DNA of 64,000 nt, taken from contig NC_088921.1 in the NCBI RefSeq assembly GCF_038396675.1, positions 71,932,001 to 71,996,000 on the forward strand, given 5' to 3'. A model generated the notes under the pieces. The model searched no databases. It saw only the letters and a program-made list of their open reading frames with translations, and was not told the origin of the DNA. Numbering within the stretch: position 1 is the stretch's first letter; the number at the start of each line of letters is the position of its first letter. The position numbers and the translations under genes are program-made. Shown here one piece after another: positions 41,610-57,469 of this stretch. This stretch comes from Hydra vulgaris. Taxonomy: Eukaryota; Cnidaria; Hydrozoa; Anthoathecata; Hydridae.

Positions 41610-43340
41610 AAGTATTATAGCAAAGACAGTTTCATCGAGTGGTTATGATAAAGAAGATAGATCATGGCATACTAAGGCCATATTTGCCTGTTTTGAATTT
41701 ATTTTATCGTCTACGCTTAAAGCAACAGACAATGTTGTTGGAATATGCAAGCTATGTCAAAAACATCTAAAAGATCTGGTTGAGTAGCAGTGTCATCCCG
41801 TGTTAGTAATAGTTACATCGTGTTAAAGTTATAATTTTTATTAACTAAAACTATCAAAATTAAAAATTTGTGAGTTTTTTGTGTACATATTTTTATTTAA
41901 TATTAATAATTTAATAATTTTTTTAATACTTGCAGTTTAACTAAAATGTGAGACTTGAATTAATGTGTATTAATTATTGACGGCTTTTGTTTAATTGTAG
42001 ACTGCACATCCATCGAAGTTGTCTGAATTGAAAATTGATCTGAAAATAAAACAAACAGAAGATTCAAGCAGAGGTACTATCAACAACCCAGCAAAACAAT
42101 GTCGTCAAACAGATTTCGGCAAACCAACAGTAAAACATGTTTCGCAACAAACAGCTAACAAACTCATTCAGGATTTTATAGTTGTAGAAATAAAACCTCT
42201 CCGTACTGTCATATGTCTTTCTTTCAAAGCGCTGGTTACTGGGTAGTGTCCATCTGGAACTGTGCCATTTAGAGTTACGTTGACAGAAAGCATAAAGTCC
42301 GATTATGACACGATGTTTCTTGCAATCAAGGAACATCTCTGCAGTATTGATTATGTCTGTACTACTGCTGATATCTAAAGCATTCATAACTGAAGTTTTC
42401 TAGGAATGACATGCCACTGGATAAATCCTGTCACTTTGGAGCGAAAATATGTTGCTTTGGGTTGTTTGCGATTTAAAGGAGAACATTCGTTTGATGTAAT
42501 TGCATCAGAGATACATCAAGTGCATCCACGTTATGCTGTTGAACAAAAAGTTGTGAAGACGTGCATGGATAATGCATCAAATATGATAAAAGCATTTCGT
42601 ATCTTCCAGAGTGTCGATGTTGGTGAGAAAAACGAGGATCCGGCACCTGGGAAATCAGTTTTGAACTTGAACGGAGACTCAGAATCAGAGAATGACAACG
42701 AGGATACTGATTTAAGTGAGGCAACTGCATGCTTTTACAGTGCATCCAATTTAATTCTTAGCTCAACATACGACACTGATGTAACATTGTCCCCACACAT
42801 GAGATGCTGCACACATTCTTTAAATCTGGTGTCAACCACTGATGCTGCAAAAGCATTAACAGGTAAAACTTATTAGCGAAAGCAACAACTCTATGGAACT
42901 TAACAAGTAGAAGTACAAAGACTGCAGACTTAGCATGTGATCTGTTTCAATTCCTGTTCAATGTGCCTTGTGTAACAAGATGGAATTATAAAGCCGACAA
43001 CTGCTATTATAATTTTACAAGGTTATAACAACTTTAAACCCAATTGCTACTTGGCATACGTACTTCTAACAATCCAGTCAGTTCGAACAAAGCTCCAAAA
43101 TGCAGAGATCAGATATAGGGGACCACTAAAAGAAGCTCTTCCACAAGGAATTGCAAATCGCTTTAATGATTACTTTGATAATCCACAATATTTCCTGGCT
43201 ACAGTCTCACATCCAAAATTCAAATTAGCCTGAACAGAAAATATAGCCGTAAAGGAAAGAACTATGCATCAATTGAATGCAAAGGCTACAAAATTTGAAG
43301 AAAAAGAACGTTCTGACCAAAGATGGTCAGAACGTTCCAA
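41610..43340 (+). pseudogene. hAT-B transposase, 3' truncated
   Basis: A plus-strand hAT. A BED-type pair (NVVGICKLCQKHLKD) lies near 41728-41775. An apparent intron follows, with an acceptor TTGTAG at about 41995-42000. Then come PSKLSELKIDLKIKQTE (open 42019-42246), LICLSFKALVT, YDTMFLAIKEHL, CTTADI-stop (first Asp region, W lost), SFLGMTCHWINPVTLERKYV, VKTCMDNASNMIKAF (second Asp, about 42565), MRCCTHSLNLV (C..H motif) and, after breaks, RTKLQNAEIRYRGPLKEAL and SHPKFKLA. It ends near 43340 before the C-terminal dimerisation domain. Numerous stops and frameshifts. Confidence 0.75.
43306..43337. repeat. 14-bp hairpin GAACGTTCTGACCA
   Basis: Perfect arms 43306-43319 and 43324-43337 with loop AAGA. 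It lies at the decayed 3' end of hAT-B. Confidence 0.9.
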
Positions 43341-44332
43341 CTAAAAATAACGAAGATAATTTCCTTAAAAGTGAATCTTTTTAACTTTGAATATTTTGCT
43401 TTCCTTTGTAAGATTTTAGAAGTATTTTTAAGGTTTTCACGATCATAAGGATAGATAAACATTTCTAATTAATACGATAGTAACATGAATGAGATCAAAG
43501 TTGTGAAACGTTTTATGTTAATTAATATTCATACAAATTTGTATTATATGCTTCGCAGCCTTTGTACATGATAGAGAAATGAGTTGTGATTAGCGCCTTA
43601 CGCTTTAATATGGATAGGTTCACGGATTTCAACCTGAAATCATAAAGAATTTTCATTTTTTAAGCGCAAAAGCGTCTTAAAGGATCTTTTTTTTAATTTT
43701 TTTAAATATTTTTATTATTATTTAATTTTATATTTTCATTTGATTCTGCATGCCTCAGTAATTTTATATCTTAATTTGGTTCCTAATTTCTCTCCTAGTT
43801 TATCATGTATAGTGTAGCAAAAGAAATTATTTTTTTTGTTTTGGGTCCAAGGTTGTATCGGATATTTCGTTTTGACTCAAATATCCAAAGGAAAGTTATC
43901 GTAAGTCAATTACAAAAATACATTTAAAAATATATATATAATATTATCTGAATATTACTAATATCATTAGTGTTATTAGAAAATATTAGTATGTGTTTTA
44001 AATTTGTTTGAAAAACAATAGAAGAGTTTAATTTTTTGTTCGTTTATAAATTTAAATAGTATAACGACGACAACACTGTTTTGCTTCCTTTCACTATTGT
44101 AAGCAAGAATCAGAAGTTTTATGTTTATATAAAATCTACTTCATGCTTAATGCTTTAAGATTTAAAAATAACGCTAAAATTAAAAAATAGTTAATAAGGA
44201 AAAATTCTGTTTTGAAATTTAAGTTCTAGCAGTTGTTTAAATGGCAGAAACTTTTTTGTGGAAGATGAAATTGTTATGTATTATCTAAATTATATTATTA
44301 TATTATCCAGTGATTTTGTATTTTATTATATT

Positions 44333-44336
<4 letters not shown>
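43341..44336. other. AT-rich spacer, nothing recognised
   Basis: No usable frame on either strand. Confidence 0.55.
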
Positions 44337-44420
<84 letters not shown>

Positions 44421-44426
44421 TATTTA

Positions 44427-44520
<94 letters not shown>
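44337..44520. repeat. (TA)n microsatellite, interrupted
   Basis: Two TA arrays separated by AAATAAATATATTTATATAT near 44412. Confidence 0.95.
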
Positions 44521-44523
<3 letters not shown>

Positions 44524-44590
44524 GTTAGTGTATTCTACAAACAGAGTGCTCAATGTTCTAAAAGAACAGAGCAATTATAAATTAATAAAA
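44521..44590 (+). repeat. Unknown repeat family, copy 1
   Basis: TGTTAGTGTATTCTACAAAC and GAGTGCTCAATGTTCT form a block that recurs inverted at 46260-46345. Each copy abuts a TA array. Confidence 0.75.
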
Positions 44591-44712
44591 ACATTTATCT
44601 AATTTTTGATTTCTTTAACAATGTGTTTCACCATCAGTAAGAATTCTTCCTGATGAACCTACTGATGGTGAAACACAGTGTTGAAGAAAACAAAAATTAG
44701 ATAAGTGTTTTT
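44585..44712. repeat. Foldback with TGTGTTTCACCATCAGTA arms
   Basis: Arms of about 58 bp, from AAACATTTATCTAATTTTTG to CACCATCAGTA, pair with the sequence up to 44712. The centre is GAATTCTTCCTGATG. Two to four mismatches. Confidence 0.8.
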
Positions 44713-44725
44713 ACTAATTTATATA

Positions 44726-45216
<491 letters not shown>

Positions 45217-45330
45217 CACATAGATAGATTGATAGATACTATAGTGCGTTTAAACCCCTTTAGATGGAAAATCACATGAACTAAATATGGGATAATTAAA
45301 CTTAAATTAGACTTAAATTAATAACAATTG

Positions 45331-45521
<191 letters not shown>

Positions 45522-46142
45522 GATGATATCTATCATCCTAAAAAGTGATAAAAAAGTTGAAAAAAGAGAAAAAAGTTCTCTTATAAAAATGTTCCCCCTC
45601 TTAGAGAATTCTTAAGCTTCCGAGAGCTTCCGAATAATCTTAATTTGGTGAATCTTTAATTGATAATCCTAATATTGTGAACCGATAATCTTAATTTGGG
45701 TAATGTTGAATCGGGAATCTTAATATGGGGAATGGGGAATCTTAATATCTTGAATCAGGAAATGTCGGGAATCAAAAAAATTATCTTTATTTATCGAATA
45801 TAAATATATATTATTATAATAACTTTGATTGTAGTAAATTTACAAGATCATATAGATGTTGTTTGTTTTTAATTCTTTTTTTCGATAGCGAATGTTTATT
45901 ACAATAATTACATTGTTTTCTTATTGCCGATTCATCAAATTAAGATTCCCAATTCCCGATTCATCAATTTAAGATTCCCGAATCCTGATTGGGAAGCTTA
46001 CTGATTTTCGGAAGCTTACCGATTCTCGGAAGCTTACCGATTCTCGGAAGCTTACCGATTCTATAAGAGGGGGGACATTTTCATAAGAGAACTTTTTTCA
46101 ACTTTTTTATTACTTTTTAGGAAGATAGATGTCATCACATAT
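45522..46142. mobile_element. Foldback element with AAGCTTCCGA subterminal repeats
   Basis: Outer arms: GATGATATCTATCATCCTAA from about 45522 pairs with TTAGGAAGATAGATGTCATC ending near 46137, extending over about 100 bp through GTTGAAAAAAG...TTCTCTTAT and TGTTCCCCCTCTTA. The inner part holds four direct GGAAGCTTACCGATTCTC units on the right (45995-46060), two partial units on the left, and repeated GGGAATCTTAATATG/AAGATTCCC. No coding capacity. It lies between two TA arrays. Confidence 0.8.
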
Positions 46143-46147
46143 ATTTA

Positions 46148-46149
<2 letters not shown>

Positions 46150-46235
<86 letters not shown>
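46150..46235. repeat. (TA)n microsatellite
   Basis: TA array right of the foldback. Confidence 0.95.
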
Positions 46236-46259
46236 ACTTAAAGTTGAAGAAAAAAGTTA

Positions 46260-49215
<2,956 letters not shown>

Positions 49216-49676
49216 CATACTGATTTGATTTTATACTGAATTGGTCCATCCTTAAAACAGTACCTGCATATAACAATGTTTCCAAAAAATGCATACTATG
49301 TCTACAAGAAAAATTTAAAATAATTACACATCAAACCAAAAGTTTATTAAACAAAAAATCAAAATTGATTTCTAAATGCAGATACAAAAATAAGTTTCTC
49401 CTACAAAACATAAAAAAATAATTGAGCTCAAATAATAGTAACATCAGATACTCCTTTTAAAAAATATTTAAAAAAAAAAGCATAAGTAATAATTTCTAAA
49501 GAATTCCTTTCATAATAGTATCAGCGAATTCCATAAATGTGTTTAAAGTTGTTAAGACAGGTGCGACTTATTGTAATTTAATTTTTAGTATAAATTGAAG
49601 TTTTATTAACTTGATCATTCATTTCTGATGAGTCTTTGATAAAATACACTGTTAAATAAAAAAAAAATTTATTACG
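49216..49676. other. AT-rich spacer, nothing recognised
   Basis: No coding signal or repeat of note. Confidence 0.55.
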
Positions 49677-49830
<154 letters not shown>

Positions 49831-52376
49831 GAAGGGGAAGGGGGGGCAATCAACTTACAAAGATACAAGCATTCAATTTCTAGTATGAAACATACATGAT
49901 TCATTTTGTAATGAATATACAGTTAAGGCCATTAGATCTTTATTGCATTTTGTTATGCTTTTACCATAAGATTCAAATTTTGATAGTGACTATCAAAAAT
50001 GTGTGCCAGATTTTCCAGCAAATATACAATGTAATGGTCTTAAAATTGAATTAACAAAAATTAATTATATAAGTGAAAGTTGGTTGCCCCCTTCCCCCTT
50101 TGATTAATGCTAACCCAAACCCCCTCCCTCCTCCCCTTAACCTTAGTGAGGGGGGGGGGAGGTCCAGACTACATACAGACCACTGATTATCTATAATAAA
50201 ATAGAATTTAAAGAAATAATGGTTGCATTTTGAAATTAATTTAGATATTTAGATATCAAGTATCTAAATATCTAAATTAATTTAGAGACCTTTATTTGAA
50301 CCATAATGAAGGTCTCTAAAAAGTTACTGCCCCCTTTATTTGTGCCCCTATCTACTATAAAGACCAGATCAAGAAGAGGACTTATACTTAGTTGCACCCT
50401 TCACATAGGCCAGTTGGCAGATTAGAGGGGCACTGGTTTCTAGTAACACATTCAACGGTTGATGATTGAAAAGTAGGGTTACTTAAAAATGCTGGCATTT
50501 TTAATGTGGATTCAACAAGTTTATAATGTTTGCATTTTCAGATAGTTGAGTCTAATGGTCTTATATGCTGTTAATCTTAGATCAAAACAAAGTGTTAGAA
50601 AAATTTACAAGCATCTCAAAATGGCTGAAAAATGGACTTTTTAGGCGAGTAGACATATATAACGCGTTGTTTTGACCCAAGAAAACAGCAAAGGAAAAAA
50701 ACGTATTTTTTTGTACCTCTACTTCATCAGCAGGATGTAAAGCTTTGGGATCTGGCTGCATTAAAACATTTCATCAAAAGTATTCTTCACCAACAATAGT
50801 GAACTTCTCTAGTCAAAATTAGGCTTACAAATTTTTGAAAAAGCGCCACAACCTAATTTTATAGGGAATTGTTTTTATTTTTGTTTATAAATTTTTAAAC
50901 TAATCAAATTCTAGGTTTTATATTTCCTTAAATAGAGCATGAATTCAAAATTGTAAAATTTATCAAAATCAAACATTTCCAAAAATTGTTACGACATTAC
51001 ATACATAAGTACCGATTTTGAATATATGGATTTTTTAAAGAAACTGTTGTCAAAATAAAGTTTTTATTAAAAGTAATGTAACTGTGCTGATTCTTATCTA
51101 AATGCTTATAATTTGGTATCAAAAGATGGATGTAGCGTTGGGCTACAAAATCACAATAACCTCTACCCAAAAGATGTATTGACGGGGCTAGAGGGGGTGC
51201 TGAACCACCATCTTAACCACCAAAAATAAAGTATTTTTTCTATAGAAGAGTCTTTTAAGAAATTAGTAATTTTTATTTTACTGAATTTCTGAAAGAAAAT
51301 TACAATAGTTTTAAAATTTATTTTTAAATTAATTTTCAAACTATTATATATAATCGTACCTATGGGGGTAGATGTAAAAACATCTAAACATTAAAAAAAA
51401 GGAGAGTAAGCAAAAAAAAAAAAAAAGAAATTGTTCACAAACACTAATTTGATCGTCAAATTATTATATATAATCTCACTGATAGGGGTAGATGTAGATA
51501 TAAAAAATATATTTTAAAAAGAAAAAGAAATTACTCAAAAAAATGTTAACACACTATTACCATGGTTTGGAATTTACATTTTAAAAATCTAAATAAATAC
51601 TTAAAAATCTAAATAAATAATTAAAAATAAATACCTTTTTCTGTGTTTGTTAATGTAATAGCTACTAAATTTAATAGAGTACAAAAAATTACAAATATTG
51701 AAGTGTACCCAACCAAAAAAATATCAGATTATGTATAATAATTTGTCTAATTGACAAATTATTATTTATAATCTTATCAATAGGGAAATATGTAGACACA
51801 TATAAGTATTAAAATTAAAAAGATAGTAAACACAAAAAAAAACATCTTTAGATTTGCCATGAAATTTTTACAAAAATTCTCAAATACATACATATTGTTG
51901 GCGACATTATTTAGTGGCGATACCACTAAAGATTGCAACAAAAAAAATATTAAAAAATAACATAAAAATAACAAAAATAAAAAATCTTAGCATGTCATAT
52001 GTAAACATAATTTTAACAGTGATAAAAAATAATAAAACAAATATTTTTATTATATTATTATTATATACTGCTTATAGGTTTTTAAACAAAATTATAAAAA
52101 AATATATTTAAGCAATTGTTTCTATATCTCTTCCTTACTCATAAAATCACCTGCTGGTTTAATAAATCTTTTAAAACAATGACATATAGCAAGTAGCTAT
52201 TATAACATAAAATGTTAAGAATACCTAATTAATAAAAAAACTAATTGTATTACCTCTCTTTTAAACATTTAAAGCTTCTAAGTTGTTAAAAATATATTCA
52301 ATATTGTTATTATTATCCAATATATTAATAATATAACTATTTAGAGTAGTATCAAGAAATACTAATTTTAATATAT
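49831..52376. other. Spacer with C-rich tract, hairpins and diverged tandem copies
   Basis: It includes a C/G-rich tract (50085-50165, CCCCCTCCCTCCTCCCC and a G9 run), a hairpin (50234-50282), a second one (50283-50320, AGAGACCTTTA/TGAAGGTCTCT), and three diverged copies of a block starting AAATTATTATATATAATC (near 51340, 51458 and 51755). I see no gene. Confidence 0.55.
50234..50282. repeat. Perfect 22-bp hairpin AATTAATTTAGATATTTAGATA
   Basis: Arms 50234-50255 and 50261-50282 with loop TCAAG, no mismatch. Confidence 0.95.
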
Positions 52377-52413
52377 ATCACTTATGCATTACCAATTATG
52401 ATGCATAAGTGAT
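52377..52413. repeat. 13-bp hairpin ATCACTTATGCAT
   Basis: Perfect arms 52377-52389 and 52401-52413, 11-nt loop. Confidence 0.9.
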
Positions 52414-53722
52414 TAATTATATTAAAATACAAGCTAAAAGTTTGGCAAGCGTATAGAAAATGTGTAATGGCTTATTAATTGGCTATATAATATTTTAATA
52501 TCAGGCCTTGTTATAAGATTTCATTGTGTAACAAAAACGCATAAAGCTAATAAATTGATTACTTTAACACAGCTTTGATATTCAAAAGTTAATTAGCGTA
52601 TTTTAAAGTAAAGCGTAATTAAATTTAGTTTAAAACCGCATTAAAAATCATTTGAACTAGTATAATAAAAATTACTGATGAAACCTAAATTTAGTATTTT
52701 ATAAAGGTTATATTTTTTTATAATTTATCTGTTAATACAATCTTATACATTACATAATCTTTTGTTTGTTTATCACAGTTTAGTTTTTTTTTCCTTCTTT
52801 GCATTTAATGAACTAATTTTAATAAATATTATAAACAATTAATAGATAGATTTTATCAAATACCACTAACATATTTGTAAACATAATTTGTGTTCATAAA
52901 TAAAATATATTGAATTAATAAGAAACAAACAATTTTAAATCCATTTGAGAAAAGGATTCTCTTAAAGAAAAACATTTCTCCCTTTTTAAAAGAAAAAATT
53001 TTTTTTTATTCGTTTTCACATATTTTAATTTATGATGAAGAGACTTGGAAAAATAAAATGATGAGATTCATCTTTAATAAATATTTAACTATTTTACATT
53101 CCATTAGAAACTTTTTACGTTTTTACGAAAATTTAACATTTTACGTGTTACTATTTTACATTCCTTCAAAAGTTTAAATTTTTAATATTTAAATTCAAAT
53201 TTTTAATTTTTAAATTAAAGTCTTTTAATTTAAAGAAAAACTTCAATAATTAAACTTAAATAAACTTAAAATAATCAGTTACTCTAACAAAAAAATTCAC
53301 AGTTGTTGCTAAATGTTTTTTTTACGATTTTATATTTTCTGAATATGTGTCACATAAAAGATACTAAAAGATAATTAAAAAAAAAAAGTTTTTACTTAGC
53401 GTAAAATTGCTTAACACATACGCAAATTGCTTTTTTTTTACAACTTAATATTTTCCAAATAAATATCACATAAAGATATTAAAAGATAGTTTAAAAAACA
53501 AAATAAAAAAGTATTTGCTTAATGCAAAGTTGCTCAACACAATGTGCAAATCACTATTTGTTATCTATTATTATATTATGTTATATAAAATAAAATGTAA
53601 TAAAATGTAAATTATGTAAAAAAATGCAAGCTGTGTAACACTTAACAATGCTTGTAATGTGCATCAATATCATTGTGTTTCTATGCATTTAGATGGCTTA
53701 TATAAGGCAAGGATCAAAATAG
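52414..53722. other. AT-rich spacer, nothing recognised
   Basis: A loosely repeated block (CACATAAAAGATACTAAAAGAT at 53340 and CACATAAAGATATTAAAAGAT at 53467, each with TTGCTTAACACAYACGCAAAT) indicates an old duplication of about 130 bp. No gene. Confidence 0.55.
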
Positions 53723-53868
53723 GTCTGGACATCAGCATCCTATAAACAATTTTTGAGACCTGCTAAATAAGTGCAACCAAACATTGTTCATTTTGTCAGT
53801 AAAAATGAACAATTGTTAGTTGCCCCCTCAGACAGGTCTCAAAACAGCCTAGGGATGCCAATGTCTGA
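53723..53868. repeat. Imperfect inverted repeat of about 70 bp
   Basis: GGACATCAGCATCCTATAAA...GAGACCTG...TTGTTCATTTT pairs with its right arm up to CCAATGTCTG at about 70-75% identity. It could fold as one long hairpin (MITE or miRNA-precursor-like). Confidence 0.65.
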
Positions 53869-54098
53869 AACTTATTCCAACCCCTGTATTTTTTTTTTGT
53901 TGTATATTTCTTCAGCTCATAATAATAATAATAATAATAATGAAAAACTGTTAAGATTTAATGCCATCATTTACAGACCGTCAAGAAAGTCAACTTCAAT
54001 TATGTCTTAGCTTAGCTTTAAATAGGTTAATATTTTTAACTTCTATTGTTTCAAATAGCAATCTATTCCAGAATTGACCGTATGATTTGTAAAAAATC

Positions 54099-54739
54099 TA
54101 GTAAGTGACTGGGGCCCTGGCTCCGGCTAAAAACAAAGGTTTTTGCAAACCCGGCCCCAGCTAAACAAACACAATTTGCAGGGGTTACTAGCCAGGGCTG
54201 GATTTTTGTTGTTGTTGTTGCTGTTTTTTTTTATTTTGTTCAAGTTAAAATTTGTTATGAAAGTTTAAGAAAATATAAGAAAAAGTCACAAAAATAATAT
54301 ATACAAAAATAATATAATTCATAAATATTTACAATGACAATTAAGAAAGAACAAAGTAGATCAGATGGATATATGGTGTCTTTAAAAGATAGGAAAAGAA
54401 GCAATGATCTTAGAGAGAGTATGAGAGTAGTAATTATATTTATAGTGTGTATCAGAGAAGATGATAATGATGCCAATGATTAAGATGATGATGATGATCA
54501 TTGTCATCATCATCATCATAATAATCTTAATCATCATCATCAACTGTATGCTTGATGATGATGATGATGATGATGATGTTGATGATGATAATGATGATGA
54601 TGATGATGATGATATTATGATGATGGCGATGATGATATTATGATGATGATGATTATGATGCTGATAATGATGATGATGATGATGATGATGTTATGATGAT
54701 GGCGGTGATGATATTATGATGATGATGATGATGATGTTA

Positions 54740-54813
<74 letters not shown>

Positions 54814-54816
54814 ATT

Positions 54817-54894
<78 letters not shown>

Positions 54895-54943
54895 GTGATA
54901 TTATGAGGATGGTGATGAGTATAATGATGATGATGATGTAGAG

Positions 54944-54974
<31 letters not shown>

Positions 54975-55144
54975 CGATGAGATGATATATATACCTATAT
55001 ATAAAATATATCATGAATTTTAAATAACAATAATATATATTTATAAAGATTAACAATAGTAATGCAGTCCTGGTCACAAAACTGGCCCCGGCTATGTTTT
55101 ATCAGCCCCGGCCCCGGTTAAATATCAACCCTGGTCGCTTACTA
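54099..55144. mobile_element. MITE-like unit expanded by an ATG array
   Basis: TAGTAAGTGACTGGGGCC on the left and GGTCGCTTACTA on the right are inverted repeats. Just inside both ends are GC-rich CGGCCCCAGCTAAA/TGGCCCCGGCTA motifs, foreign to the AT-rich surroundings. Between them lie non-coding DNA and a long (ATG)n array. Confidence 0.6.
54478..54990 (+). repeat. (ATG)n trinucleotide array
   Basis: About 500 bp of ATG/GAT repeats with interruptions (ATTATGATG, GGCGATG). It gives a run of Asp codons on one strand; no gene. Confidence 0.95.
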
Positions 55145-55429
55145 AAAAAATTCCTCACATTTAGGGTTTACATATTTCTTGCCAGCATAAAAATGATGTT
55201 TGTTACCTCGAATATTTAAAGATGGACCTGAAATATTTAAAGAGAATGCTTTGGTGGTTTTTTCCAAGTAATTTTCTCAATATTATGATACCACTTATAC
55301 ATTTGTGTGAGCTCACCTCGTATTCTTCAAAAACTTCTGACTGATATACTACCTTTATATATTAGCTTTATATATTGTATTATAAGATATATTTAAAAAA
55401 AAAAGTAAAATAACTTATTTTGATTTTAG
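55145..55429 (+). other. Intron or upstream region of the ABHD16A-like gene
   Basis: Ends in a pyrimidine-rich TATTTTGATTTTAG acceptor at 55429. No exon recognised upstream. Confidence 0.5.
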
Positions 55430-55486
55430 GAAAAAGAATATCTGTTAAATACATCAGAATGGATAGGGGAATCATTTATCAATACT
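55430..55486 (+). CDS. ABHD16A: ABHD16A-like exon a
   Basis: Host gene exon of 57 bp (19 codons) between TTTTAG and GTAAGA; phase 0 on both sides. It encodes EKEYLLNTSEWIGESFINT, which aligns with the region just before the first membrane segment of ABHD16A. ABHD16A is an ER-membrane phosphatidylserine lipase of the alpha/beta-hydrolase family; its catalytic domain is far C-terminal and not in this window. Confidence 0.65.
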
Positions 55487-55575
55487 GTAAGAGATTTAAA
55501 CTTTTAATGCTCTAATTTATTTTATTAATAATTAGCTTGCAAATATTTTTTTACTTTATAAATATTTTACTTTAG

Positions 55576-55642
55576 GTTTCATATGCTTTAGCTGCCACTT
55601 ATTACTGTTCACCAATAGTTGTGTATTATCTTTATCAAAATG
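55576..55642 (+). CDS. ABHD16A: ABHD16A-like exon b (membrane segment 1)
   Basis: 67-bp exon between TTTAG and GTATGT. It encodes VSYALAATYYCSPIVVYYLY then QNG, with the last codon split after its first base. The YYxSP...YLYxxG pattern is the one found in vertebrate ABHD16A at its first transmembrane helix. Intron phases connect exons a, b and c without a frame change, which supports real splicing. Confidence 0.75.
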
Positions 55643-57469
55643 GTATGTAATATTCATAATTTAAATTAATATTATAATTGTTAATGATCTTCACGAAAAT
55701 TTTACATTTTATCTAAAGTGACTTTGTTTTCTGATATTGCAACCATAACTTTAAATATTGATAATAGTTTACATAAATATTCAAACTCTATTTGTTTTTA
55801 TGCTATAAGAGCTTCTCTTTTATAACAAATGATTAACTTTATTTACAAACTTTATTTTTTAAATATTTTGATGGATCCAGGTCATGTTTAAGAAATAAAG
55901 CCTTGGCTCATTTAATATGGGTATATAATTATTTCTAATTTTATTTTGGAATTAATTAGTTTTGAAGATATTGTCACCCTCTTCAATAAAAATTAAACAA
56001 TACTTATGATAAAATTTAGGTAAGTAACTAGGAGCTAGGTACAATTACTTGCTGGCAGTTGTTTCTTGTGCTTTTTATTGTAAAAAAACGGAAAAAAAAT
56101 AAAATAAAAAAAATAAAATAATTATTTGTTTTTAAATAAATATTTTTATCATTCAGTATCTTTATCTAATCAGTATCTTTATATCATGTACTTATACATA
56201 ACTTCGTTTTTGATATATAGGATAGGGTGGGGTAATATGGATAGATTTTTTATATGTAATAATTTTTATTTAACACAATAAAAACTCTCATTTTTCTTTA
56301 CATTTAAAAGGCCAGGGGGAATAAAAATAAGCAATTACTTTTACTCAATCCGTCAGCTTTGCGTGAATAAAAACTTTTGCAATTTTGCTTAATTTTTATT
56401 TACGTAAAACAGAACAACTACTGAGTTAATTGCTTAACTTTACGTGAATAAAAGTTTGAGCAAAATTGCTAAAGTTTTTATTCACGTAAAGCTGACCAAT
56501 TACTGAGTAAAAGCAATTGCTCATTTTTATTCACCCGGCCTAAAGTTTATACAACAAGGCTCAATTTAATTTTTAAAAGTCCTGGACAAAATGTTTGATT
56601 AAAACCTTGTTTGGGTAGGACAGTGTCCAATCAAATTTTTAAAATATAATTTTTTCAGTTTTATGGAATTGAGTTATGCTATCGAAATCTTTGTCATGTT
56701 ATTCAGTTTATTTAGCGTTAGTCTAGTTAAGTTGTAGCTTCTTTCCTTATTATTTAGAGTATTTCATTGCAGATTTTTGTTTTTAATAAAATAGTTTCAA
56801 TTTAATATTGTATGTTTTTTTAGATAGACTTATATTTCACACAGTAACTGATGATTTTTTTTTTTTCACAATTTGACAACAGTTGTTTTGATGTTGTAAC
56901 AATTTTAATGCAGTTTAAAAAATCATTAGGTTACAAATAACTTTTAACCATTGATCTTTTTTATTTTAGTCAAGTTTTTATTTTACACAAAAGCTTTAAA
57001 TAAAATATAAAATTAATTTTAATGATCGTTTAAAATAAACGCATTATGTATTAAATGTTATACTTAATTTTTTTTATTAGTATGTATGTATTTTTAATGA
57101 TAAACATAAACGTTTGAAACTATTTTTACATGTCTTAAAATCTTTTAAAAGATTACTTATTTAAGTTACTTTAAATTATGAATAAGTTAAAAGTTAAATT
57201 AAATCTTCCCATAATTTAATTGCTTTATTTTTTTTTGTTTCTACTTTTACATTGAACTGTTTATAAGTTTGTTTAACTTCACTTACTAATTAAAGCACAA
57301 AATGATTAAAAAGTTACGGTTTTAGAAAGACTACATTACTTTTTTTGAACAAATTTTTTTTTTCAACTTTAAAAAAAAATGTTTATACAACTTAAAAATA
57401 TTATATTTTTTTCTTTTCAATAATTTAATTTTACTTTTCAATAATTTGAATTAAATTTGTTCATTTATA

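Noticed and set aside
52721..53700. Possible additional 5' exon of the ABHD16A-like gene
   Set aside because: I looked for a splice-bounded segment resembling the N-terminal GPxLYKIY-type region of ABHD16A and found none upstream of 55430.
54461..54643. Asp-rich ORF in the ATG array
   Set aside because: Trinucleotide repeat artefact.
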